Source of the DNA: JAUVDZ01 sp042568205
GTDB lineage: Bacteria > Patescibacteriota > Gracilibacteria > UBA1369 > PNNO01
Direction of reading: 5' to 3'
NCBI GenBank assembly: GCA_042568205.1
Contig: JBHPJE010000007.1
Location: forward strand, 1-64,000
Length of the DNA: 64,000 bases
Shown here one piece after another: positions 33,001-42,386 of the stretch. The notes under the pieces were generated by a model. That model was not told where the DNA came from, did not search any database, and worked only from the letters and a program-made list of their open reading frames with translations. A program made the position numbers and the translations under genes. How positions within the stretch are numbered: the first letter of the stretch is position 1; the number at the start of each line of letters is the position of its first letter.

Positions 33001-33028
33001 ATTATAAGACTTCGCTTGCCAAAGTCAA
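33001..33028 (-). promoter_or_regulatory. Strong promoter of the tRNA-like RNA locus
   Basis: On the minus strand TTGACT (33023-33028) and a perfect TATAAT (33001-33006) are 16 bases apart. The predicted start near 32994 is about 46 bases before the Pro-like tRNA; the leader holds an ATGGT/ACCAT hairpin. No protein gene lies downstream on this strand for 3.2 kb. Confidence 0.75.
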
Positions 33029-33039
33029 GGAATAATATT

Positions 33040-33327
33040 CTAATTAACTAATTCCTCTAATAATTGTCTCATTTCATGTTGTTTTAGCTCTTTTTCATGA
33101 GTCTTTTTTATTTGTAAAACTTTTTCTTCTTTGTTTTTGAAATCAAGGTTAACAATGACTTCGTCGCCAGGTTGAATTCCTTTAGGGAGCCTTTCCTCTG
33201 GCCAAAAGAAGACATCTCCATCATGCATTTCTTCTTCATTATTAAAAGAGCCGCAGAAGACGAACTCAGCGAGTCCGTCCTCTACGGTAATTAATTTTGC
33301 TTCTTTTAATTCGTTACTTTCAGTCAT
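33040..33327 (-). CDS. Small protein, possibly DUF3006-like
   Basis: The 95-residue soluble protein begins with a beta-rich part (KLITVEDGLAEFVFCG, then FFWPEERLPKGIQPGDEVIVNLDFK) that resembles DUF3006 proteins, small barrels with an LPxGxxxGD turn. It ends in a charged helix. The resemblance is by eye and uncertain. It lies 28 bases downstream of hppA on the same strand. Confidence 0.7.
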   Translation of the reverse strand: MTESNELKEAKLITVEDGLAEFVFCGSFNNEEEMHDGDVFFWPEERLPKGIQPGDEVIVNLDFKNKEEKVLQIKKTHEKELKQHEMRQLLEELVN

Positions 33328-33355
33328 TTGTAATTAGTAAATCTAAGGTTCTATC

Positions 33356-35434
33356 TTAACCCCAAATCACAAGTCCTGCAATCATTGGTGCAATAATTAG
33401 TGAAATAGTGTTGATAACCTTTATCAACGCATTCAATGCAGGGCCTGCTGTATCCTTATATGGATCACCAACAGTATCACCAACTACTGCAGCTTTGTGA
33501 GCGTCTGATCCTTTTCCACCAAAATGTCCGTCTTCAATATATTTTTTAGCGTTATCCCAAGCTCCTCCACCTGTTGACATGCTAATCGCCATTAAGAATC
33601 CAACCACGATTACACCAACAAGCATTCCTCCAAGAGCCAAAGGCCCTAAGAAAACACCAACTAATATTGGTGAAAGAACAGCTAAGATACCTGGGAAAAG
33701 CATTTCTCTAAGAGCAGCTTTAGTAACGATATCTACACATTTTCCATATTCTGGTAAAGCTTTACCAGTCATGATCCCTTTAATTTCTCTAAATTGTCTT
33801 CTAACTTCTAATACTACTTGGTGAGCAGCTTTTCCAACAGATTCCATCAATGAAGAAGCGAATATAAATGGTAAAAGTCCTCCAATGAATAAACCAATTA
33901 ATACCCAGTGATTATTTAAAGAGAAAACAAATTCGCTACCAGATTTTGCAAGTTCTTCAGTATATGCCTGAAATAATACAAGTGCAGCAAGTGCAGCAGA
34001 TCCAATAGCATATCCTTTAGTTACAGCTTTTGTAGTGTTTCCAACTGCATCTAAAGCATCAGTGTTCTTTCTAACTTTTTCAGGTAGATTTGCCATTTCA
34101 GCGATTCCACCAGCGTTATCAGTAATTGGACCATAAGAATCAGTTGCAATAACTAATCCAGTAGTTGAAAGCATTGCTACAGCAGCGATTGCGATACCAT
34201 AGATTCCGTTTTCAGCTGAAGATTGCATACCAAAGTAGTAAGCAACGATAATTGCTACAACGATCAATACAACTGGTAAGAACGTACTTTCAAGTCCAAC
34301 TGCTATTCCAGAAATAATGTTTGTTCCAGCTCCAGTTTCAGATGCTTTTGCGATTTTTCTAACTGGTTTATATTCAGTTGAAGTATAGTATTCAGTAATA
34401 ACATTAATGAATAGAGTAACAAAAAGACCAACGATGGCAGCTAAGAAAATCCAGATGTCACCAATCATATAATAAGTAACACCATAGAACCCTGCAGCAG
34501 ATATAAGTCCTGTTACAATCATTCCTTTATATAAAGCTCCCATAATATTTCTCTTCTTCTTTCCAAGTCTTACAAACCAAGTTCCAATGATCGAAGCAAT
34601 TACAGCAACTGCACCAAGAGCCATAGGATATTCAATTCCTGGAATTCCAAGTGTAGTAGTTAATGTAGAAGCAGCTAAAATCATTGCTGCAATTAAAGTA
34701 ACTGCATAAGTTTCAAATAAATCTGCTCCCATTCCTGCACAATCACCTACGTTGTCACCAACGTTATCAGCGATTACAGCCGGATTTCTTGGATCATCCT
34801 CAGGAATTCCTTTTTCAATTTTTCCCACTAAGTCTGCTCCAACATCTGCAGCTTTTGTGAAGATCCCTCCACCAACACGTGCAAATAATGAAATTAAAGA
34901 TGCACCAAAACCAAATCCAATTAATAGATTTGGAGCGTCACCAGCTGGCACACCAAGTCCTACAGTAAATAAATAATAAAATCCTGCTACTCCTAAAAGT
35001 GCAAGACCTACAACAGCAAGTCCAGTTACAGCACCACCTTTAAAGGCAACATCCATACCTTCTCTTAGACTTTTTGAAGCTGCTTGAGCAGTTCTGACAT
35101 TTGCTCTAACTGAAACGCTCATTCCAATATATCCAGCAAGTCCTGAGAAAACAGCACCTACAAAAAATCCAACAGCTAATAAAATTCCGTTATTGTAGTC
35201 TCCAGCTGGAATTGTAAAAGCTAGAATAAGAAATACGAGCACAGCAAAAACTAAAACTGTGAGTGATTGTCTATGAAGGTATGCTGATGCTCCTTCTTGA
35301 ATAGATTTTGCAATCGATTGCATCTTTTGCGTTCCACTATCTTTCTTTAACACGTGGATAGTTAATCCAACCGCATAAATTAAAGCAAGTATAGCTACCG
35401 CAATTGAGATGATCGGTACATCAAAGATGTTCAT
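33356..35434 (-). CDS. hppA: Membrane-bound proton-pumping pyrophosphatase
   Basis: The 692-residue protein has about 16 membrane helices. It couples PPi hydrolysis to ion transport. Catalytic blocks are FTKAADVGADLVGKIEKGIPEDDPRNPAVIADNVGDNVGDCAGMGADLFE-like segments and a C-terminal DNAKKYIE and GDTVGDPYKDTAGPALN. The diagnostic segment reads GNTTKAVTKGYAIGSA: lysine at this position marks K+-independent H+-pumping enzymes, while K+-dependent and Na+-pumping ones have alanine. It would recover energy from biosynthetic PPi. Confidence 0.96.
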   Translation of the reverse strand: MNIFDVPIISIAVAILALIYAVGLTIHVLKKDSGTQKMQSIAKSIQEGASAYLHRQSLTVLVFAVLVFLILAFTIPAGDYNNGILLAVGFFVGAVFSGLAGYIGMSVSVRANVRTAQAASKSLREGMDVAFKGGAVTGLAVVGLALLGVAGFYYLFTVGLGVPAGDAPNLLIGFGFGASLISLFARVGGGIFTKAADVGADLVGKIEKGIPEDDPRNPAVIADNVGDNVGDCAGMGADLFETYAVTLIAAMILAASTLTTTLGIPGIEYPMALGAVAVIASIIGTWFVRLGKKKRNIMGALYKGMIVTGLISAAGFYGVTYYMIGDIWIFLAAIVGLFVTLFINVITEYYTSTEYKPVRKIAKASETGAGTNIISGIAVGLESTFLPVVLIVVAIIVAYYFGMQSSAENGIYGIAIAAVAMLSTTGLVIATDSYGPITDNAGGIAEMANLPEKVRKNTDALDAVGNTTKAVTKGYAIGSAALAALVLFQAYTEELAKSGSEFVFSLNNHWVLIGLFIGGLLPFIFASSLMESVGKAAHQVVLEVRRQFREIKGIMTGKALPEYGKCVDIVTKAALREMLFPGILAVLSPILVGVFLGPLALGGMLVGVIVVGFLMAISMSTGGGAWDNAKKYIEDGHFGGKGSDAHKAAVVGDTVGDPYKDTAGPALNALIKVINTISLIIAPMIAGLVIWG

Positions 35435-35616
35435 AACGATAGTTTGTTAAAAGAAATAAATAAATTTAAGACCGCCAACCATATTAGCGAAGACAAGCGC
35501 AAAAGTGAAGCTCATAGCATATAAAAGATTTGCCTAAAATAGAGTTTTGTTGGACAATTATTTCACTTATCATAAAAAATTCATTAAAATCTAATTATTA
35601 TTAATAATTTATTTAT

Positions 35617-36288
35617 ATGGATGAACACCAACACCATAATTTAGGAGAAGATATAAAAGATGAATTCAATGAAGCAACAGAAACTATAAAAGAAATGGCT
35701 CCTTCAGGAAAATTTGATGTTATGAAAGAATTAAAAGATGCAGTTGAAGTCGTAAAAATGAAAACTGAGAAAATCCACACAGTTGCAATGAGAAAAAGTG
35801 CAGCATTACCAGCGTTATTAATTATTTTAGCAGGAATTATAGCAATATTAGCAGGTGAATATTTAAATATTATTAGATTAAGTATGATGAGCCCTTTATT
35901 AGTTGCACCTACACCTATTTTAATGTTGCTTACTTCATTTTTAATATATTTAGTATCAACATTAGGAATAATTTTTGTTTATGAATTAATTGGAACACAT
36001 ATTTTTAAAGGAAAAGGGGATTTTGGACAATTATTTAGAGTTATTGGATATGGAAATTTAATATTGATTGCTGCAATTGTACCTATTTTAAGGGGCGTTG
36101 CTCTTGTTTGGTATGGAATTATTGTATATGAAGCAATTAAACACATTAAACAACTTGAACCAATAAAAGCAGTTTTAACTATTATTATTTCAATGATTGT
36201 AGTTAGTTTGATTGCTGCAGTGATTTCATTACTATTTGGGAATATAGTTATGGATATATATGGGTTGGGATTGTCTTATTTTAGATAA
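35617..36288 (+). CDS. Yip1-domain-like multi-pass membrane protein
   Basis: The 223-residue protein has a soluble acidic/amphipathic N-terminus of about 70 residues followed by five hydrophobic segments (about 68-85, 98-122, 133-150, 160-180, 187-212). The arrangement and segments such as FGQLFRVIGYGNLILIAAIVPI resemble Yip1 family membrane proteins. The role is unknown. It has its own start after a 180-base gap and is divergent from hppA. Confidence 0.7.
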   Translation: MDEHQHHNLGEDIKDEFNEATETIKEMAPSGKFDVMKELKDAVEVVKMKTEKIHTVAMRKSAALPALLIILAGIIAILAGEYLNIIRLSMMSPLLVAPTPILMLLTSFLIYLVSTLGIIFVYELIGTHIFKGKGDFGQLFRVIGYGNLILIAAIVPILRGVALVWYGIIVYEAIKHIKQLEPIKAVLTIIISMIVVSLIAAVISLLFGNIVMDIYGLGLSYFR

Positions 36289-36305
36289 AAAGGTAAGATT
36301 AAGCC

Positions 36306-36334
36306 TTCAAAAAACGTTAATTTTATGCTATAAT
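36306..36334 (+). promoter_or_regulatory. Promoter of the coiled-coil membrane protein
   Basis: TTCAAA (36306-36311) and extended -10 TGCTATAAT (ending 36334) are 17 bases apart, with the ATG at 36359. Confidence 0.55.
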
Positions 36335-36358
36335 TAACTGATTATAATGTTTTTATAA

Positions 36359-38125
36359 ATGGCTGAAGAAGAAGACAAAAAAAATCAGCAAAATAATCCA
36401 GCAAAACCTGTAAAAGATCAGGGTAGTAAACCTGTGTCTGATGATCAGGCTAATTTTAAGAAAAAGCGTAGAAGAAGACCTAGAAAAAAGAAAAAACCAA
36501 GTACAGAAGCTGAGGTAAAAGAAACCCCTAAAACTCGACCTGAGCCAGAACAGGAAAATATACCCAAAAAGAAACGAAGAAGACGTCCTAGAAAAAGAAA
36601 ACCAAAAACAGAAGAACCTGTAGAGGAATCACCTTTTGCTGATGAAGATATTTTTTCAATAGATGATGAGCAAGCTCCAGAAGAGAAAGCACCCACTATT
36701 GATGAGGAAGTCCCATTGGATACTTCAATGGACGAGGATACTTCAATGGATGAGGATATATTTTCAGACGAAGAAGTAACTTCAGAAATTGAACCAGAAA
36801 TTGAAACAGAAATTGAAACAGTGGAAGAAGATACAGATGAACAATTTCTTGCTAGTGATGATAGTACAGATTCAACTGAAGAAGAATTGCTTGAAGAACC
36901 AGCTGCGACTCCTTCAGTACCAGCTGAAGTTCAACCTCCTCCAGAATTACCTGATGAAATTGCACCTGAAGAACCTACGCCAGAAAAAGATAAATCTTCA
37001 GATTTTGCTTTAAAAGAAGAAGAAGCACAAGGACCTGTTGGATGGAATCAACTAAAAGATGCAATAAAACAAGATCATGTAGAAACAGAGCAACAAATGG
37101 ATGCAGGAGTTATGCCTGTTCCAGTCCCAGTTGCTGAAACTGCAGAGCCTGAAGAAGAAGCTCCTGAAGAAGAAACTTTTGTAGAACCTGCATCTGAACC
37201 TGAGGCGATTCCTGAAGTAGAGCCAGTACCTATTACAGAACAACCTGCTGAAGAATTAGCAGCAGATGAAGATGCTGAGAAACAAGAAATAGTTAAAATA
37301 ATTATAAAGTATGCTTTAGGAGGATGCGCAGTAATTGCGATTATTGCAGGTATTTTCTTATTCAAAATTCCCCAAACAATCATAGGATTTTCACAAGATT
37401 TACTAAATGATGGTGAAACAAAACAAATTGATCAAGTTGAAGATACAGTTTCTGATATAACATCAAAACCTGATACTACAAGACCTGATTCAGATATTAA
37501 AGATGGGACAGGAACAGCATTGATTTCTGGAGATCAGATACCAAAAGTAAAAAAGGTTCCAACATCTGTTCAAACAGTATTTAAAATTGGACTTCCAGAG
37601 GTTCAAGTTTCAGATTCGGATAGAATTGCGACTTATTTAAACGTTCTCAATGAACTACAAAATGGCTTTGAGACTGATATAAATCAATTGTTAGACGCTG
37701 CTAATAACAGAGCTAGTGCAATTTCTATTCATTTACGTGAACTTAATGGACTTTTAGCTGAAGCTCAGTTTACTTATGAAAATTTAAAAGAAGAAGCTGA
37801 TGAAATTAAAGTTCAATACAATAAAGTTTCAAATGAAAAAGACATTTTAGAGGAATCATTCTTTGTTTCTTTAGATAGTCTTCAATCAAATGAATCAAAC
37901 CAAATTCTTAATGAATTTGTTGAAATTTCAAAAGCTCAAATTAATTTAAAAGCCGAATTTAATGCTCTTACTAAGATATCTGGCATGTACGATACTGCAC
38001 TTAATAATATGGAGGCGAGAATTAAAGATATCCAGGCAAATAAAGAAGCATTGGTTAAAGGAGTGAAAATTGTGGACATTAAAGGATCTGATTTAGATTT
38101 GATTATTCAAGAAGGGGAACTATAA
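36359..38125 (+). CDS. Membrane protein with charged N-terminus and extracellular coiled coil
   Basis: The 588-residue protein has no family I recognise. Residues of about 1-90 contain arginine/lysine clusters (KKKRRRRPRKKKK twice), and 90-310 are extremely acidic and Pro-rich, probably disordered. One transmembrane helix (about 319-341, YALGGCAVIAIIAGIFLF) follows. Residues 400-588 form predicted coiled coil (helices with heptads from IATYLNVLNELQNGFETDINQLLD onward). The topology is probably a disordered cytoplasmic tail and an outside stalk. Basic clusters could bind nucleic acid or acidic lipids. Confidence 0.75.
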   Translation: MAEEEDKKNQQNNPAKPVKDQGSKPVSDDQANFKKKRRRRPRKKKKPSTEAEVKETPKTRPEPEQENIPKKKRRRRPRKRKPKTEEPVEESPFADEDIFSIDDEQAPEEKAPTIDEEVPLDTSMDEDTSMDEDIFSDEEVTSEIEPEIETEIETVEEDTDEQFLASDDSTDSTEEELLEEPAATPSVPAEVQPPPELPDEIAPEEPTPEKDKSSDFALKEEEAQGPVGWNQLKDAIKQDHVETEQQMDAGVMPVPVPVAETAEPEEEAPEEETFVEPASEPEAIPEVEPVPITEQPAEELAADEDAEKQEIVKIIIKYALGGCAVIAIIAGIFLFKIPQTIIGFSQDLLNDGETKQIDQVEDTVSDITSKPDTTRPDSDIKDGTGTALISGDQIPKVKKVPTSVQTVFKIGLPEVQVSDSDRIATYLNVLNELQNGFETDINQLLDAANNRASAISIHLRELNGLLAEAQFTYENLKEEADEIKVQYNKVSNEKDILEESFFVSLDSLQSNESNQILNEFVEISKAQINLKAEFNALTKISGMYDTALNNMEARIKDIQANKEALVKGVKIVDIKGSDLDLIIQEGEL

Positions 38126-38129
38126 TAGT

Positions 38130-38172
38130 AGTTCCAACGACCTGTTAATTAGTTGGATGTAACTTTTTTTAT
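38130..38172 (+). terminator. Terminator-like hairpin before the rsh start
   Basis: CCAAC/GTTGG, extended by AGTT/AACT across a small bulge, is followed by seven T residues. The rsh ATG at 38176 lies directly after the T-run, so this could be a terminator, or an attenuator of rsh. Confidence 0.5.
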
Positions 38173-38175
38173 TTT

Positions 38176-40371
38176 ATGGATCCGGAATTCAAATCACTTT
38201 TAAAAAGGGTAAAAGAATATAATAGCGCAGCAGACTTAGAACGCTTAGAATCTGCGTATAACTATGCAAAAAAGAATTATGAAGGACATGTGAGAAAGTC
38301 TGGAGATCCTGTTATTTTACACACTTTAGAGACAGCTAAGATTCTTACAACTCAAAAAGTTGATGATGATACGCTTGTAGCTGCTTTATTGCATGAACTT
38401 CCAGGTTATACAAATATTAAATCTAAAGATGTAGGAAGCAAATTTGGACATAAAGTAGGAGTTTTAATATCTGCTTATGAAAAAATGAGCTCTATTAAAA
38501 CGTCAAAAGAAGCAAATGAGTTAGAAACTCTTAGGAAAATGTGTTTAGTAATGGCAAAAGATCTTAGAGTTGTGTTAATTAAGCTTGCTGATCGTTTGCA
38601 TAACTTACAAACACTTGAATCTTTACCATCTGATGAAAGAAAAAAAATTGCAAAGGAAACTTTAGATATTTTTGTGCCAATTGCATCAAGATTAGGTGTT
38701 TATAGACTTCGATCTATAATTGAAGATCTTTGTTTTAAATTTTTAAATGAAAATGAGTATAAAAATATTCAGGATCAATTAAAAATTCTTGGTAAAAAAC
38801 GGAAAAACAGTATTGATGAAATTACAACTGCTGTGAAGGACTTTTTAGAAGAAAAAAGTATTGATGCTCGAGTTGCAGGAAGAATAAAAAACAGTTATAG
38901 CATCTATAAAAAGCTCAAGAAGAAGGGAAAAAGTTCGATTGATGAAATTCATGATATTTTTGCGATAAGGATTGTTATTCCAACAAAAGAAAGCAAGGAT
39001 GGCGAAGAAAGTGTCGCATCTTTGTATGAATTAATTGGGAATTTTCATAATAAATGGAAACCTTTACCAGGAAGATTCAAAGATTATGTTGGATTTCCAA
39101 AACCTAATGGATATAGAAGTTTACATACAACTGTAATTGGCCTTGCTCCTCACTCTTTTAAGGAACCGGTAGAAATTCAGATTAGAACTGAAAAAATGCA
39201 TGAGGAAGCTGAATATGGTGTTGCATCGCATTGGTTATATAAAGAATCAAAAGGTAATGCAGGTGTGCATAAGGCTCATGTTGAGTGGATTAAAAGTCTT
39301 GCTCAATTTAGTGAAAACATGGAGTCAGATAATAAAGATGAAGTAATGAATGAGCTAAAAGTTGATATTTTTCAGGATAGAATTTTTGCATTTACACCAA
39401 ATGGTGATGTTAAGGATTTGCCTGCAGGATCAACTCCAATAGACTTTGCCTATGCAATTCATTCGGATGTAGGAAATAAGTGCGTAATGGCAAAAGTTAA
39501 TAGCAATGTGGTGCCATTAAATTATGAATTACAAAATGGAGATGTTATTGAAATAATTACTAGAAATAATACTAAACCAAAACTTGAATGGCTTTCTTTT
39601 ATTAAAACTTCAAGTGCGAAAACTAAAGTTAAATCATTTTTTAATAGTTTTGATCAAGATCAGAATTTTCGACAAGGTAAAGAAATTCTAAATAATAAAC
39701 TTGAACAATTTGGTAAACCAAAACTTGATCCAAAGTTAACAGTTTTGAAAAATGTCGGTGATAAACGATTAAATTTTAAAGAACGTGAAGAAATGGTCAA
39801 GCAGATTGGAAATGGTTCGATCTTGCCTTCTTCAGTTATTTGGAAGGTGTATTCTTATGAAGATTTCGTGAGTAGTAAAAGTGAAAATATTGTTAATAAA
39901 TTATCAGTTGAACCCACTGAAAAGGACTTCGGTAAGCATATAATGGTTGGTGGTGAAAAAGGATTACCAATTAAAATAGCACAATGTTGCAAACCCGCAT
40001 TTGGTCAGCCAATTGTTGGATATATTACTCGTGGAAGAAATACATCTATTCATAAAAAGAACTGTAAAATTCTCAAATTAAGCAATGATGAAAGAAAATT
40101 AAGTGCTAAATGGATTGGCGCACCTGAGGAAGAATTAAAACAAGTCTCATTAGTTGTTGAAACAATTGGAGATACTTTAATTATGCGTGAGGTAACTAAG
40201 GCAGTTAATAAATGTAATGGAAATATTTTAAATTTTCATATAGAAAAACAGGAAAGTAATAAAATTTTGTGGGATTTGATTATTGAAATTGAAGAGTTCA
40301 TGCAATTTGAAAAAATTCTAGATGAAATATTAAATTCACCTGGAGTAAGATCTGTTAGAAAGAAGAATTAA
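38176..40371 (+). CDS. rsh: RelA/SpoT homologue, synthetase-competent, degenerate hydrolase
   Basis: At 731 residues it is a long RSH: pseudo-HD domain (about 25-180), (p)ppGpp synthetase domain (RFKDYVGFPKPNGYRSLHT, VEIQIRTEKMHEEAEYGVASHW), TGS domain (from about 390, DRIFAFTPNGDVKDLPAGSTPIDFAYAIH), a zinc-finger-like CC segment (IAQCCKPAFGQPIVGYITRG) and an ACT domain. In the hydrolase site H49 and H73 remain, but the following Asp is E74 and the catalytic Glu-Asp pair is Gly-Tyr (HELPGYT instead of HDVVEDT). It probably only makes alarmone. Its stop overlaps the recO stop through TTAA. Confidence 0.93.
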   Translation: MDPEFKSLLKRVKEYNSAADLERLESAYNYAKKNYEGHVRKSGDPVILHTLETAKILTTQKVDDDTLVAALLHELPGYTNIKSKDVGSKFGHKVGVLISAYEKMSSIKTSKEANELETLRKMCLVMAKDLRVVLIKLADRLHNLQTLESLPSDERKKIAKETLDIFVPIASRLGVYRLRSIIEDLCFKFLNENEYKNIQDQLKILGKKRKNSIDEITTAVKDFLEEKSIDARVAGRIKNSYSIYKKLKKKGKSSIDEIHDIFAIRIVIPTKESKDGEESVASLYELIGNFHNKWKPLPGRFKDYVGFPKPNGYRSLHTTVIGLAPHSFKEPVEIQIRTEKMHEEAEYGVASHWLYKESKGNAGVHKAHVEWIKSLAQFSENMESDNKDEVMNELKVDIFQDRIFAFTPNGDVKDLPAGSTPIDFAYAIHSDVGNKCVMAKVNSNVVPLNYELQNGDVIEIITRNNTKPKLEWLSFIKTSSAKTKVKSFFNSFDQDQNFRQGKEILNNKLEQFGKPKLDPKLTVLKNVGDKRLNFKEREEMVKQIGNGSILPSSVIWKVYSYEDFVSSKSENIVNKLSVEPTEKDFGKHIMVGGEKGLPIKIAQCCKPAFGQPIVGYITRGRNTSIHKKNCKILKLSNDERKLSAKWIGAPEEELKQVSLVVETIGDTLIMREVTKAVNKCNGNILNFHIEKQESNKILWDLIIEIEEFMQFEKILDEILNSPGVRSVRKKN

Positions 40372-40985
40372 GAAGCTAATGCTAAGAAATTATCAGTAGT
40401 TTGTTTGAGTTGTTCTTTTTGCTGTTTGTTTAATCTTACATTTTGGATATTTTCATACGTAGCACTATATAAAGTATTCAAAGTTTGCTTTAAGCTCTCA
40501 TCAAAATGTTGAAATTCAGTATTTTTCAAATCCTCTAAATCTGGCAGAGAGCCTAGTAAATCGCAGAATTTAATTTTAAAAGATTCAAAGATTACATCTT
40601 CTTTTGGATATTTTTCTAATGCATTAAAAGTTCCAATGCATAAATTGTAAATATCTTCTGAATTTTCATTTTCATTTGTAAATTTTATTAAAATTTTAGC
40701 AATAAGTGATGAAAAGAAGAATTTTTTTAAATCTTTGCTAAAATTTGGGAAGTTTTTTTTGAGACTGCATTCCGTGACTATGTTACTTCCGGGTCCATCA
40801 TAGATTTCAAAGTCACAAACATTCAAAAGGTCGAGGTGTCCGGTAAATTTGCTTTTAATATTACGTGCACCTTTTGCATATGCATCAATTTTTCCAAAAA
40901 ACGGACTTAATATTAAAACAGCACAATTTTTTTCATTAACTGCGTTTTTTCTAATTACTATTCCAGGCGTTTTCTTTGTACGCAT
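40368..40985 (-). CDS. recO: DNA repair protein RecO
   Basis: From the ATG at 40985 (five bases past the ftsX stop) it has 205 residues. The N-terminal OB fold is recognisable (KTPGIVIRKNAVNEKNCAVLILSPFFGKIDAYAKGARN). The helical C-terminal domain lacks the four-cysteine zinc finger of many RecO proteins. RecO loads RecA on SSB-coated DNA with RecR. It overlaps the convergent rsh stop by four bases. Confidence 0.85.
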   Translation of the reverse strand: MRTKKTPGIVIRKNAVNEKNCAVLILSPFFGKIDAYAKGARNIKSKFTGHLDLLNVCDFEIYDGPGSNIVTECSLKKNFPNFSKDLKKFFFSSLIAKILIKFTNENENSEDIYNLCIGTFNALEKYPKEDVIFESFKIKFCDLLGSLPDLEDLKNTEFQHFDESLKQTLNTLYSATYENIQNVRLNKQQKEQLKQTTDNFLALAS

Positions 40986-40990
40986 GGTTA

Positions 40991-41962
40991 TCAATCAAGT
41001 ATTAATTTAGTTCGAAGATATCTGTAAACCGCTATAAAGCTGCAAATAATTCCTAAAATAACTGTTGCTGCCAGTTCAATTGCGAAAAGAGTAAGGAAAG
41101 GAATATTTCCCAGATATTCACTTATATTGACTTGAGCAATATTAATCTGACTAATCATAACTGCAGTTAAGCCTGTAGAAAGCAGAATAGCTATGAGTCC
41201 ATAAAATAATCCTTCAAATAAAAACGGCAGGCTTATGAAGTGTTTAGTTGCACCTACAAGTCTCATTATATAAATTTCTCTTTGTCTGTTATATATAGTA
41301 AGTTGAATTGAATTTGAAATAATTAATACGGATCCTAAAATAAATACAACAAAAACCCAAAACACAATTTGATTTGAAGTTTTGGATAAATTAATAAGAT
41401 TTTCAGTCACTGCATCCATTGCAGAAGACTTTTCTTCAGATTCAGAAATTACATTTGCCAATAAATGCCTGTATTTTTCCTGATTTAAAAATTGCTGTAC
41501 CAGAAGGTGATATTCAGGTTTTTCTGTAGTCACATTTATACTTGGTGGTAGGGGATTATCAACTCCGTATCTACTTAAAAATTCAGCTGTTTTTGGATGA
41601 GTCTTTGAAACTATTTGAAGTGCTTCTGTTTTTGAAGTGTATGTTACATCTGTAATTTCATTTAAAGCTTCCATTTCATTAATCATCTGTTGTACCTCGT
41701 AATACTCAACATTATCTTTTAAATAAACTACAATATCTACTTTTTGAGTTAAATCCGTTAAAGCAGATTGAGTAACAAAGTGAATTCCTAAAACAATATT
41801 AAAAATAAAAATCAAAACTGACATAACTAAAATAGTTGCAGCAGATAAAAACTTATTTCTCCACATATTCGCAAAACTAAGCTTTAGAGCTCTTAATACT
41901 GGTTCGTGCAGTGTATATTTCTTAATATCCACCTTTTTAAGCGATTTCTTCTTTTTCTTCAT
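40991..41962 (-). CDS. ftsX: Cell division protein FtsX
   Basis: This 323-residue ABC-permease-like protein acts with FtsE to activate murein hydrolases at division. The cytoplasmic basic N-terminus precedes a transmembrane helix (about 38-62). A roughly 120-residue extracytoplasmic loop with VDIVVYLKDNVEYYEVQQMINEM follows, then three helices with LTIYNRQREIYIMRLVGAT between them. ftsE is not adjacent; instead the gene starts within the 3' end of a nucleotidyltransferase gene (26-base overlap). Confidence 0.93.
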   Translation of the reverse strand: MKKKKKSLKKVDIKKYTLHEPVLRALKLSFANMWRNKFLSAATILVMSVLIFIFNIVLGIHFVTQSALTDLTQKVDIVVYLKDNVEYYEVQQMINEMEALNEITDVTYTSKTEALQIVSKTHPKTAEFLSRYGVDNPLPPSINVTTEKPEYHLLVQQFLNQEKYRHLLANVISESEEKSSAMDAVTENLINLSKTSNQIVFWVFVVFILGSVLIISNSIQLTIYNRQREIYIMRLVGATKHFISLPFLFEGLFYGLIAILLSTGLTAVMISQINIAQVNISEYLGNIPFLTLFAIELAATVILGIICSFIAVYRYLRTKLILD

Positions 41963-42386
41963 TCTGAATTTTTAATAAAGTTGATTTATAGATTCCAGGT
42001 TTATACGGATCAAGTCGAATAATTTCTGTATCCATATTCTCATCTATTATCATTTTATTCAACTTATAAGTAAATACAAATTGATCATAGCCGAGTGCAA
42101 TTACATTTGGTTTGAACTTTTTGATCACTCTATACTTATCATCATTGTATCCAATCACAACTTTATCAGCAATTTCAGTTTCCCTGACGGCATTTGCACG
42201 CTTTTTTTCAGTGCCTTGAGGATATTCACCTTTTACATTCTTTACAGTTGCATCACGAGCAATTACAGCAATCAAATAATCACCTAGTTCTCGTGCTTGT
42301 TGTAAAAAATGTTCGTGTCCGGCATGAAAGACATCAAAAGTCCCAAAAACCATAACAATTTTTTGTGTCTGTTCTGCGTGAGTCAT
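41937..42386 (-). CDS. Cytidylyltransferase-family protein, FAD synthetase (RibL)-like
   Basis: The 149-residue nucleotidyltransferase has FGTFDVFHAGHEHFLQQA (HxGH at residues 21-24), IAVIARDATV, and VIALGYDQ. It is close to both glycerol-3-phosphate cytidylyltransferases (TagD) and archaeal FAD synthetase RibL; the ARDATV and LGYDQ wording favours RibL. The riboflavin kinase gene at 61290 lacks an adenylyltransferase half, so this protein could supply the missing FAD synthesis step. It overlaps ftsX, and its start overlaps the upstream gene's stop (TAATG). Confidence 0.8.
   Translation of the reverse strand: MTHAEQTQKIVMVFGTFDVFHAGHEHFLQQARELGDYLIAVIARDATVKNVKGEYPQGTEKKRANAVRETEIADKVVIGYNDDKYRVIKKFKPNVIALGYDQFVFTYKLNKMIIDENMDTEIIRLDPYKPGIYKSTLLKIQNEEKEEIA

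Noticed and set aside
36789..37013. Alternate-frame lysine/glutamine/leucine-rich ORF inside the coiled-coil membrane gene
   Set aside because: Shadow of the repetitive acidic region; no independent start context or homology.
38176..38190. Adjacent BamHI- and EcoRI-like sites at the rsh start, hinting at vector sequence
   Set aside because: They encode natural residues (MDPEF), and the flanks on both sides are uninterrupted native sequence.
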